From an uncultured Gammaproteobacteria bacterium (GTDB lineage: Bacteria; Pseudomonadota; Gammaproteobacteria; Pseudomonadales; Pseudohongiellaceae): 8,373 nucleotides of DNA. Under the pieces are notes generated by a model. The model saw only the letters and a list, made by a program, of their open reading frames with translations. It had not been told where the DNA came from and did not search any database. A program made the position numbers and the translations under genes. The stretch is from positions 1-8,373 of the forward strand of contig CAIYIP010000022.1 of assembly GCA_903926285.1 (NCBI GenBank), written 5' to 3'. This document shows, piece by piece, positions 1 through 6,271 of this stretch. The first letter of the stretch is position 1. Each line of letters opens with the position of its first letter.

Positions 1-46
1 AGGTTAATTTTGTTTTCAGGGGCAAGTCAACCGAATATAAATGTTT

Positions 47-71
47 AAACTATCTTTGGCTATAGTTTTTT
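47..71 (+). terminator. possible intrinsic terminator of a gene left of the window
   Basis: AAACTAT at 47-53 and ATAGTTT at 62-68 form a perfect 7-bp inverted repeat around an 8-nt loop. The right arm runs into six T residues (66-71), as in a rightward rho-independent terminator. The stem is AT-rich and therefore weak. The 20 bases between it and the stop of the leftward gene at 92 leave open a role at that gene's 3' end, but on the minus strand the T run is only three long. Confidence 0.35.
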
Positions 72-91
72 CCAGCCTTGCTGCCAGGCCA

Positions 92-313
92 TTAATTCCC
101 AGCTTTCAGACGTCTTTTACCAGCCACCCAGGATTTTCTGCCAAATAGCAGTAACAGTAGGCCGATTACAAAGGTACCAAAAGCCGACTCGATTGCGGAT
201 ATGGTACTCGTAACCATAAGCGCTTGCAGCATGGCCACGAAGGTTGCCGCGCACACTAGATAAATTACCCCGGACAGGCCCAGCAGTAAGTAACCGATTG
301 TTTGATCTGTCAT
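92..313 (-). CDS. small two-helix inner membrane protein, function unknown
   Basis: This 73-residue protein begins MTDQTIGYLL. Two hydrophobic stretches (about residues 6-30 and 42-61) are predicted membrane helices. A strongly basic tail follows (GRKSWVAGKRRLKAGN) that should stay cytoplasmic by the positive-inside rule. The ATG at 313 was chosen over an upstream GTG at 343 because AGGAGGAG (326-319) sits five bases before it, the strongest ribosome binding site in the window. The gene is divergent from cyoE across 307 bases, so co-regulation is possible but not shown. I recognise no family and assign no function. The strong ribosome binding site and coherent membrane topology make it very likely a real gene. 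Confidence 0.75.
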   Translation of the reverse strand: MTDQTIGYLLLGLSGVIYLVCAATFVAMLQALMVTSTISAIESAFGTFVIGLLLLLFGRKSWVAGKRRLKAGN

Positions 314-620
314 GAATTCTCCTCCTGCAATTTCGCCAGGCACTCTTTAGTGCAAGACCATACACAGGGTTGTCAGCCTGGTGACTGTGAGTGTAAAACG
401 ACATCGGAGAAGAGGCCAGTCCGAAAATTGTCGTCCACGCGGGCCCGACTTTTGTTATGCCTATCGACCTGCTCTGCCAATAGCGGTAGGCTGACTGCCG
501 GGAACAGTTCATTTGCCAGGGTTCAGGGCAATCCTGTTTGCAGCGCTGTTCACCCTTTGTAGCACTTTTGTTGTTTGTCGCAATTTGCTCATTGCGCAAA
601 TCCGGATCCGGTCATAAGTC
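314..620. other. divergent intergenic region between the small membrane gene and cyoE
   Basis: This region should hold promoters for both flanking genes, but I could not find a convincing -35/-10 pair with normal spacing on either strand. Near cyoE there are two small symmetric elements. ATTTGC (583-588) with GCAAAT (596-601) makes a 6-bp inverted repeat with a 7-nt loop. The perfect palindrome CCGGATCCGG lies at 602-611, nine bases before the cyoE ATG. They occupy the place where a ribosome binding site would be expected. Longer open frames crossing this region have compositions unlike real proteins and no supporting start signal. Confidence 0.5.
319..326 (-). promoter_or_regulatory. strong Shine-Dalgarno site of the small membrane protein
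   Basis: The minus strand reads AGGAGGAG, then AATTC, then ATG. The GGAGG core is seven bases from the start codon, which fixes the start at 313. About 14 bases further upstream on that strand, GCACT (340-344) and AGTGC (349-353) form a 5-bp hairpin with a 4-nt loop in the presumed leader. No function can be given to that hairpin. Confidence 0.75.
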
Positions 621-1529
621 ATGAAAGCACGAACTGATACCGATTACCCGATACACCTGCCTGCGCTGGCCGACTATCTTGCGCTGCTCAAGTTTCGCCT
701 GTTGTCGCTTGTACTGATTTCTACCTGTATGGGATTTTTCATCAGTGCTGGTACGCAAACGCCGCTGTTGCCGCTGGTCTTCACACTGCTCGGCATCACA
801 CTCGTGGGAGGTGGTGCGAACTGCCTGAATCAATGGCTGGAACGCGATGCAGACAGCCGCATGCTCCGCACACGCCTGCGCCCGTTGCCGGCTCTGCGCA
901 TGACTGCGGCCAATGCACTGCTTTTTGGACTGCTGATTTCTCTCGCGGGTTTTACCCTCATCGGTTGGCAGGTCAACCAGTTGACCTTGTGGTTGAGTTT
1001 TATTTCGTGGGCCAGTTACCTGTTCGTCTATACACCACTGAAAAGCCGATCGCCTCTCAACACGTGGGTCGGTTCCGTGCCCGGTGCAATCCCTGCTGTT
1101 CTGGGCTGCACCGCAGCTGTCAATGCTCTTACGTCTGACGCAATAGCGCTATTTCTTATTCTGTACGTTTGGCAGATGCCGCATTTTTTTGCCATATCCT
1201 GGGTATATCGCGACGACTATCTGCGTGGCGGCTTCCGAATGCTGTCGTGGAATGACGAGTCAGGAAAACTTACGGCCGCGCATATTCTGCTACATACGGC
1301 TCTGTTGGTCCCTGTGAGCGGAGGCCTGTACCTTGCCGGCAGCTCGGGTCCTGTCTATCTCGCGCTGACCATTGCGAACAGTCTCGGTTTTCTGCACTAC
1401 GCGCTGCGGTTCTATCGCAACCCTGACAAGCAGGGCGCCAAAAAAGTATTTCATTATTCAATTGCGTGGCTGCCCTTGTTGTTTGCCATCATCATGCTTG
1501 ACCGCCTGTTAACTTCCCTGCTGTTCTAA
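621..1529 (+). CDS. cyoE: protoheme IX farnesyltransferase (heme O synthase)
   Basis: This integral membrane UbiA-family prenyltransferase joins a farnesyl group to heme B to make heme O, the cofactor of heme-copper terminal oxidases or the precursor of heme A. The 302 residues match the usual length. The first polyprenyl-binding motif is at about 70-88 (NQWLERDADSR, then MLRTRLRPLP). The family's first aspartate is a glutamate here (E74), with D76 and D78 kept. The loop YTPLKSRSPLNTWVGSVPGA is at about 137-156. The segment with WQMPHFFAISW and DDYLRGGFRML is at about 184-208. The usual KPR near the N-terminus reads KFR (24-26). The many hydrophobic segments fit about nine membrane helices. 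No good Shine-Dalgarno site precedes the ATG, but the first helix starts at about residue 17, so the start is sensible. The stop overlaps the SURF1 start, indicating a shared transcript. The alternative symbol is ctaB. Confidence 0.95.
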   Translation: MKARTDTDYPIHLPALADYLALLKFRLLSLVLISTCMGFFISAGTQTPLLPLVFTLLGITLVGGGANCLNQWLERDADSRMLRTRLRPLPALRMTAANALLFGLLISLAGFTLIGWQVNQLTLWLSFISWASYLFVYTPLKSRSPLNTWVGSVPGAIPAVLGCTAAVNALTSDAIALFLILYVWQMPHFFAISWVYRDDYLRGGFRMLSWNDESGKLTAAHILLHTALLVPVSGGLYLAGSSGPVYLALTIANSLGFLHYALRFYRNPDKQGAKKVFHYSIAWLPLLFAIIMLDRLLTSLLF

Positions 1530-2305
1530 TGGCGAGCTTTTCCCTCAAATTCGGCAAACTGGAGTTTCGCTTCAACTGGGTGATTGCAGCCTGCGTGCTG
1601 CTGTTTGCCGGAGGCCTTGTGCGTCTCGGTTTATGGCAGCTAGACCGTGCCAGCGAAAAAATTGAACTGCAACGTTCGTTTCAGCAATCAGGCGAAGAGC
1701 AGGCGACACCCATTACCGAAGTGCCGGTGGCCGGCCGGGAATTCGATCTGCTCCAGCATCAGAACCGGCGTGTCGCAATGCAGGGGCGTTATCTCAACGA
1801 TAAGTCGATTTTTCTTATTTACCAGAATTACGAGACGCAGATTGGTTATGAGATTGTCACGCCTTTTCAACTCGACGATGAAGACACAACAGTGCTCGTC
1901 AGTCGTGGCTGGAGCGGTATCAGCGGGCCTGAAGAACTGGCCGCCAGTTTGCCCAAAATAGAAGAGTCATTATTGCTCGAAGGCCAGATCTACGTGCCAA
2001 CAGCAAAACAGGCAGCCCAGACAAACATAGTCCAGAAAGTCACATGGCCGCTTATTGCGCGTTACTTAAACATGGATGAACTAGCGCCCCTGTTTCAGCC
2101 CCGTGTGTTTCCGTACGTGGTGCGACTTGCCGAAAACCAGCCGGGCGTTCTCATACGCCACTGGCCGGTGGTGCTTGTTGATTCCGGCCGCAACTTTTCC
2201 TATGCGCTGCAGTGGTTTGCGATGGCCATAGCCGTACTGGCAGTAAGCGTGATCCTGAGCAGCAATCTGTTGAAGCTGGCGCAACAGAACAAAAAATCGC
2301 GCTAG
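1529..2305 (+). CDS. SURF1-family cytochrome oxidase assembly protein
   Basis: SURF1 proteins assist cytochrome c oxidase maturation, with a role in heme a delivery to subunit I. The 258 residues show the family architecture: an N-terminal membrane helix (about 17-36) running into LGLWQLDRASEK (about 33-44), a long extracytoplasmic domain, and a C-terminal helix starting at YALQWF (about 219) and running to about 245. The family signature LGxWQxxR is intact. At the second helix SURF1 proteins usually carry a histidine three residues before the tyrosine of YAxxW. Here that position is asparagine (GRNFSYALQWF). The ATG overlaps the cyoE stop by one base (TAATG) and has no strong Shine-Dalgarno site, so translation is probably coupled to cyoE. 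The pairing supports oxidase maturation, though no oxidase subunit genes lie nearby. Confidence 0.9.
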   Translation: MASFSLKFGKLEFRFNWVIAACVLLFAGGLVRLGLWQLDRASEKIELQRSFQQSGEEQATPITEVPVAGREFDLLQHQNRRVAMQGRYLNDKSIFLIYQNYETQIGYEIVTPFQLDDEDTTVLVSRGWSGISGPEELAASLPKIEESLLLEGQIYVPTAKQAAQTNIVQKVTWPLIARYLNMDELAPLFQPRVFPYVVRLAENQPGVLIRHWPVVLVDSGRNFSYALQWFAMAIAVLAVSVILSSNLLKLAQQNKKSR

Positions 2306-2387
2306 CAGACGCGCCGCATAAGCTTGCTTGTGGGAAATTCTTGCACCAGAATGGCAAATAGGCTAATCGAGTCGAGGGCAACAGGCG

Positions 2388-2534
2388 ATGGTAAGTGCGA
2401 AAGACAAAACCTTGGATACCGTCAACTACACTGACGATGAAAGTCGTTTGGATGATTCGGATGCTGATGCATTTGCCGTCTTGAGCCTGCTGGTGATAGC
2501 CGCCGCGGCCTTTGTCTATTTTCTCAATCACTAG
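2388..2534 (+). CDS. small single-helix membrane protein (48 residues), hypothetical
   Basis: This short gene begins MVSAKDKTLD and lies 82 bases after the SURF1 stop on the same strand. GAGGG at 2374-2378 is nine bases before the ATG, a fair ribosome binding site. The first 28 residues are acidic and hydrophilic (DDESRLDDSDAD). The last 20 form one hydrophobic helix (AVLSLLVIAAAAFVYFLN), giving a tail-anchor-like topology. Its place suggests a third member of the cyoE-SURF1 transcript and perhaps a small oxidase-associated subunit, but that is inference and I recognise no family. The ribosome binding site, clean hydrophilic-hydrophobic split and same strand favour a real gene. Confidence 0.55.
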   Translation: MVSAKDKTLDTVNYTDDESRLDDSDADAFAVLSLLVIAAAAFVYFLNH

Positions 2535-2696
2535 CCAACGGGTGGCTCATCCACATCCGGTAGTTCGATTCAAACCGTTTCCGCTTTACTCCCATTCAGT
2601 TAATTGACAACTTGCTGGCCGCAAAGTTAGAGATTGCAGTTTTAATGGCTGGACAGTCTCAACACTTAGCGGGCACCGGGAATGCGAGATACTGAA
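2535..2696. other. intergenic region between convergent genes
   Basis: This 162-base gap separates the rightward small membrane gene and the leftward PP-loop gene. AGCCA (2533-2537) and TGGCT (2543-2547) can pair across five bases just at the small gene's stop, but no T run follows, so it is at best a weak terminator. I see no gene, tRNA or repeat here. Confidence 0.4.
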
Positions 2697-3872
2697 TCAG
2701 GAAAGCAGGCGTGTTTTTGCGGCGGATAATTTGCCCTTGAAAAAAACCCTGTCCGACAGCTTTACGATCTGTTTGAAATTGTAGCGCTGCAGAAGTTTGT
2801 AAATAGCCTTGTACGCGAGTTTGTTGCCCATATTTCTGGCCAGGACCAGGTTGTCTTCCCACTCGACGTATTCGCCGGGTGTATTGACATGGGCCCCGGA
2901 GAGTTCGGAATAGTCCGTCAGTGGCGCAAAGTTGCTGATGTGCAAATCACACAAGGTCAGCGCCATCCTGAAATGCAGGCATTTGTCACACTTGCCACAA
3001 TTCAGGCCCTTGTCCTGCCAGCAGACCCGCACCCGCTGTAATAAAAATTCATTCTTGCTCACAAGCAGCAACTTTTCATGACGTCTCGCTTCGCAGCCGT
3101 CATGGATAATAGTGACGAGATCGTTCGAACACAGGGGGTCGGTAAGCAGGTGCGACCCGCACGGATGCAGATTTTCGTAGGTATTACTGGAGCTAATCAG
3201 TATGTTCGGAAAGCCCAGCGCGAGAGCAACACTGCCGAGCCCACAACCTTGTGACTTTGACCAGCCCAGATCGCCTCCGCCAAGCTGCCGTATAAAAAAG
3301 CGCACATTGGTTTCAATCGGGACCAGGGATTTATTGAACTTGTCCGCAATTTGCTGATTGGCGGCCAGGCACTGTCCATACAGCGCATCATCGCCGAGCT
3401 GCATGTCTATGCCTCTGACATATACAAGATGAGTAACAATCCTCTCATTCTTCAGAAGACCGTAGGATGCATCCAGCCCGCCTGAAAAAAACAGCGCACA
3501 GCCAGGTTGCTGACTGCGTAGCGGAGTGTCACCTGTGCGTGCCTCGATGTTTATTCTTTTTAGTTGCGGATACCAAAGCAGAAATATCGACTGCAGTGTG
3601 TCGATACCGGCAACAAATTTGGCGGAGACAGCAAACTCTTTTGGAATTGCAATATCACAACCCCTCAACATCGCCGGCATCAGCATGGCCGCTATGAATG
3701 GCTCCGCCGAATATACAAGCTCCTGCTGAGCGCCGGTTTTGAAATACAGTTCAATACCGTCTACGCTGCCTGATAATATATTGCCGGAATTATTGCGCTC
3801 TAACTTGCAGTCACGCAGGGTTAATGGTTTTAATGAAGGCACTACTGCAGAACTTGAACTTGCGTGAATCAT
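2697..3872 (-). CDS. QueC-like PP-loop ATPase with C-terminal Cys4 zinc site
   Basis: The protein has 391 residues from the ATG at 3872. The middle carries a PP-loop nucleotide-binding motif, FFSGGLDASYGLL (about 128-140), of the SGGxDS type that binds ATP pyrophosphate in enzymes activating a substrate by adenylation. The residue after the aspartate is alanine instead of serine, with a serine next. Downstream, C284, C292, C295 and C298 (VRVCWQDKGLNCGKCDKC) reproduce the C-x7-C-x2-C-x2-C spacing of the zinc site in QueC, the preQ0 synthase. Between them lie CGSHLLTDPLCS (about 238-249) and HDGCEARRHEK (about 257-267). I recall this pattern from a widespread group of uncharacterised QueC-like proteins that are not the queuosine enzyme. 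The 120-residue N-terminal and 90-residue C-terminal extensions also differ from QueC (about 230 residues). A TTG start at 3920 is possible but would overlap the divergent neighbour. Substrate unknown. Confidence 0.8.
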   Translation of the reverse strand: MIHASSSSAVVPSLKPLTLRDCKLERNNSGNILSGSVDGIELYFKTGAQQELVYSAEPFIAAMLMPAMLRGCDIAIPKEFAVSAKFVAGIDTLQSIFLLWYPQLKRINIEARTGDTPLRSQQPGCALFFSGGLDASYGLLKNERIVTHLVYVRGIDMQLGDDALYGQCLAANQQIADKFNKSLVPIETNVRFFIRQLGGGDLGWSKSQGCGLGSVALALGFPNILISSSNTYENLHPCGSHLLTDPLCSNDLVTIIHDGCEARRHEKLLLVSKNEFLLQRVRVCWQDKGLNCGKCDKCLHFRMALTLCDLHISNFAPLTDYSELSGAHVNTPGEYVEWEDNLVLARNMGNKLAYKAIYKLLQRYNFKQIVKLSDRVFFKGKLSAAKTRLLS

Positions 3873-3894
3873 AGATCGGGATGCTATTTTAATA
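3873..3894. promoter_or_regulatory. 22-base divergent gap, likely overlapping promoters
   Basis: The two divergent start codons are only 22 bases apart and neither has a recognisable Shine-Dalgarno site. The gap is AT-rich and contains CTATTTTAATA, read on the minus strand as a TAAAAT that resembles a -10 box for the PP-loop gene with a very short leader. For the rightward gene any -10 box here would leave almost no leader. Promoters probably extend into the opposite coding sequence, or one of the starts lies further inside its gene. Confidence 0.35.
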
Positions 3895-5076
3895 ATGGAT
3901 AGGCAAAGCAAACCACACAAGCTGGATATTCTACATAAGTTACTGCCGCATTGGTTAAGAAGTATTTTTACGCCATTATTCCAGTGTATTTATCTGCCGT
4001 GCTTTCGCTTCAGCTCTGCAGGCGCGCCCGACAAGTGTATCCACATGGCCTATTTCGGCATGAATCGTGCGCGGGCCGGGGTATGGGCAAAACGCATCTG
4101 TGGTGAAAATTTTACTGAAGCTTCGCATGTTCGCCGGATCTGGTACTGGAACATTGATGCCTATACGGAAAAGCAATTCCCTGACTGCCAGCTTGTCCTC
4201 CTCGAAACCTGCAAATTGACCGAACACCTGCTTGCCCGCAAACCCGGTTTCAAAATGCCGATGTGGATCCAGCTTGCTCTCGATACCACTAAAACCATCG
4301 AGGAGTTGAAGCGCGCCAGCCAGCGTATGCGTGATGAAATCCCGCGGACAATACGTAAATACGCGCTGCAACTGGAAATCTGCAGGGATGCCGATAAAGT
4401 TGCACCCTTTATCGAGCAAATGCATATCCCTTTTATCCATGGCCGCCACCAGGATAATGCGTTCCTTTCTTCGAAGGAGGCGATAGTAGCCAGATTCGAG
4501 AGTTCTGACTTACTGCTAATCTCAATGGCAGGCGAGACAATTGCCGGAGTTATGATGCACTGCGATAACAAGGTCGCGTCGCTGCACTATCTCGGCGTCA
4601 AGCATAACAAGCTTGAGTATCTGAAAACCGGTTGCGTCGGGGCATTGTATTATTTCAGCATTCTGCGCTGCATCGAAAAGAATATGCATTCCCTGCATTT
4701 TGGTGGTACCAGTCCATTTCTGACCGACAGCCTGACGTACTTCAAACTGTCGTTCCGTCCCGAAGTCATCCCCAACACTTTTTTGCCAGATAATTTTGTA
4801 AAACTCAGCTTGCGCAAAAAAACGCCGCAGTTGCTGGATTTTTTACAGAAAAATCCTTTTGTCTCGATGGATAACAAGGGCGCGTACTTTCGCAACGTGT
4901 ATCTTGACGCCAGCCAGATTAAGTCGGTTGCTGATTTCGATAATGTCTTCAACAAAATCCGCTGTGGCAATATTGCCGCAACCCGTGTGTATGTTCAGGG
5001 TGAGGTAAATTTTATCCGTACTTGTGTGAATGTTTCTGGCTTACATGCCAATACCGAAATTCTGCCCTATGTATAA
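3895..5076 (+). CDS. FemAB/Acetyltransf_6-like GNAT acyltransferase
   Basis: This 393-residue protein resembles the FemX/CelD-type acyltransferases (Acetyltransf_6 fold), which move acyl or aminoacyl groups onto sugars, peptides or other amines. The core runs from about 146 to 292: the helix-rich DEIPRTIRKYALQLEI, then MHIPFIHGRHQ (about 176-186), a sheet segment LLLISMAGETIAGVMMH, the HYLGVKHNKLEYLKTG turn (about 231-246), and HFGGTSPFLTDSLTYFKLSF (about 268-287). That last segment matches the family's glycine-rich stretch followed by a yK-x-x-f motif. The N-terminal 45 residues are basic and hydrophobic without a signal peptide pattern. The start is the first ATG but has no Shine-Dalgarno site; an internal ATG at 4045 (residue 51) is an alternative. 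The gene faces away from the PP-loop gene and converges on the second acetyltransferase. Donor and acceptor are unknown. Confidence 0.72.
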   Translation: MDRQSKPHKLDILHKLLPHWLRSIFTPLFQCIYLPCFRFSSAGAPDKCIHMAYFGMNRARAGVWAKRICGENFTEASHVRRIWYWNIDAYTEKQFPDCQLVLLETCKLTEHLLARKPGFKMPMWIQLALDTTKTIEELKRASQRMRDEIPRTIRKYALQLEICRDADKVAPFIEQMHIPFIHGRHQDNAFLSSKEAIVARFESSDLLLISMAGETIAGVMMHCDNKVASLHYLGVKHNKLEYLKTGCVGALYYFSILRCIEKNMHSLHFGGTSPFLTDSLTYFKLSFRPEVIPNTFLPDNFVKLSLRKKTPQLLDFLQKNPFVSMDNKGAYFRNVYLDASQIKSVADFDNVFNKIRCGNIAATRVYVQGEVNFIRTCVNVSGLHANTEILPYV

Positions 5077-5263
5077 CGTGCAGCTCACAGGATAAGCAGA
5101 AGCTGCCCAATCTTTAGTCTCTATGTTCAGACAGGCAGTTTGTTGAGTTTGCCTCACCTCTGTTCTGCGTTGCAGCGAATGCAGAGCTGTTCCAGCTCAT
5201 CATGGATAAAGTTGGAACGCAGGTCCTACAAGCCCAGAGTGTCCAGCCTGATTCCTGCCAATT
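5077..5263. terminator. convergent 3' region with two hairpins
   Basis: This gap lies between the ends of the FemAB-like gene and the leftward acetyltransferase. GCAGCT (5080-5085) and AGCTGC (5101-5106) pair around a 15-nt loop, starting four bases after the rightward stop, with a short AATCTTT following. A second perfect hairpin, GAGCTG (5184-5189), TTC, CAGCTC (5193-5198), lies nearer the leftward gene. Neither has a classical T run, so termination may be Rho-dependent. No gene is supported here. Confidence 0.3.
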
Positions 5264-5989
5264 TTATAAATGGGGGGTGCTGGTTGATGAACCGGGGGTG
5301 AAACGTTCAAGCCACTGCCTGGTTTCGTCAACCTGTTTGTCGCTGCCCCACCATGTCCACCGCCAGTCCATCAGGCGGAAGTTGCAGGGCAGGCCTTTCA
5401 GGCTGTAGTTCAATTTCAGGTGAGTCTTCAGCGATTCGGGGTTGTCGTACATCACGCAAGAAAATAATTCGGAATAATGCCGGGACGCGAGATACGCAGA
5501 CATTTGCTGCATGATAGTTGTGCCGTAACCCAGCTTCCTTTTATTGCTATAGGTGTAAAAGCCGTATGTGTAGGCCTGGTGCGGAGCCAGCGGCAGAAAG
5601 TCGACCCCCTTGTCGAAACCCCGCAAAAGTCCGCAATGACTGGTGCTTATCCATTGCATAGTGACGACTTCATCGTTGACGCTCAGGCAATAACAGAGAT
5701 CACCTTTGGCCAGGCGTTCGTAATAACCGATGGTGGGCAGTGCCTCGGGATGGGACATTATTTGCCGAACCCCTGCGGCGTCAAGCAAGCCAAAACGATA
5801 ACCTGCAGGCAGCGGGGGCACCGTACTGCTCTGCAAGGATTTGCTAAACAGTAGCGGATGATAAAAATACTTGTCTTGAACGCCGTGGCGTAGAAAGGCA
5901 AAGTATTTGCGCGGGAAATACGTCACCAATCTGTTCTGCAACTTGAGCGGCAGGCTGGAAAGGTAGCGCGGTGCAGAAATTGGTTCCAT
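5264..5989 (-). CDS. GNAT-family N-acetyltransferase
   Basis: The protein has 241 residues from the ATG at 5989 (MEPISAPRYL). The acetyl-CoA pyrophosphate loop RKLGYG at about 151-156 fits the GNAT R/Q-x-x-G-x-G/A pattern exactly. It follows the strand AYTYGFYTYSN and precedes a helix (TTIMQQMSAYLASRH). The later DNPESLKTHLKLNYSLKG (about 182-199) matches the family's N-x-x-S...LGF segment. The first 60 residues are basic and aromatic (PRKYFAFLRHG) and outside the GNAT core. A GTG at 6013 would add eight residues, but the ATG is preferred. The end of the protein (STSTPHL) looks unconserved. The gene is on the same strand as the methyltransferase, 282 bases downstream of it. The substrate is unknown; presence of the core motifs makes an acetyl-CoA-dependent enzyme likely. 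Confidence 0.82.
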   Translation of the reverse strand: MEPISAPRYLSSLPLKLQNRLVTYFPRKYFAFLRHGVQDKYFYHPLLFSKSLQSSTVPPLPAGYRFGLLDAAGVRQIMSHPEALPTIGYYERLAKGDLCYCLSVNDEVVTMQWISTSHCGLLRGFDKGVDFLPLAPHQAYTYGFYTYSNKRKLGYGTTIMQQMSAYLASRHYSELFSCVMYDNPESLKTHLKLNYSLKGLPCNFRLMDWRWTWWGSDKQVDETRQWLERFTPGSSTSTPHL

Positions 5990-6185
5990 ACAGATAGTCC
6001 AAACGAGGCCCACTTTCGAGTTTAAATTGTAAGCACCCCAGCAAGGCTACGCCAGCTTCCAGCAAGTTGCGTTGCCATTGGCGCTCATGCAGCTGACATC
6101 CCTGCAGATTGTCCCGGTACAGATATTCGTCGATGCTGAGAGGATTATCCAGTAGCCGCTGTACCTCGGTACTCTTACACCGCTG
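5844..6185 (-). pseudogene. possible decayed gene or non-ATG reading frame before the acetyltransferase
   Basis: On the minus strand a frame different from both neighbours is open from 6185 to a TAG at 5844, 113 codons. The first 65 codons, before the acetyltransferase start, read like a soluble helical protein. Examples are STEVQRLLDNPLSIDEYLY, ERQWQRNLLEAGVALLG and FKLESGPRLDYLYGTN, with frequent CTG leucine codons. There is no ATG or GTG start; the first usual alternative is a TTG at 6065. Upstream, protein-like pieces continue in shifted frames (QESAGDSKA, then IDALTAV) broken by stops, as expected for a gene with several indels. The part overlapping the acetyltransferase (below 5990) is probably just a shadow. 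It could be the remnant of an extra gene of this cluster, or chance. I recognise no family. Confidence 0.3.
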
Positions 6186-6271
6186 TCAATGCATCTATGC
6201 CTTGGAATCACCGGCACTTTCCTGGATAAGGCCTTAAATTAGTGCCACTCGGGTCTCTCCCCTTTCGGAAG

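Noticed and set aside
117..599. 160-codon open frame on the minus strand
   Set aside because: It overlaps the small membrane gene, which has a far better ribosome binding site, and its composition (many Arg, Ser, Asn, scattered Trp and Cys) has no domain-like pattern.
2151..2531. 126-codon open frame antisense to SURF1 and the small membrane gene
   Set aside because: It lacks a start signal and mirrors a confidently identified SURF1 3' end; typical shadow frame.
2563..2585. tRNA T-arm-like sequence GTAGTTCGATTCAAACC
   Set aside because: No 5-bp stem around the loop and no acceptor, D or anticodon arms can be folded around it.
5154..5225. Minus-strand stretch reading NFIHDELEQLCIRCNAEQR then stop
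   Set aside because: It looks protein-like but is only 23 codons between stops, has no start, and cannot be told from chance.
6130..6271. Possible start of a Cys-containing small peptide (GTG start, ending at a TAG near 6053) as a RiPP-like precursor
   Set aside because: It has no ribosome binding site or leader/core layout, and the overlapping frame has a stronger coding look; no RiPP maturase is present.
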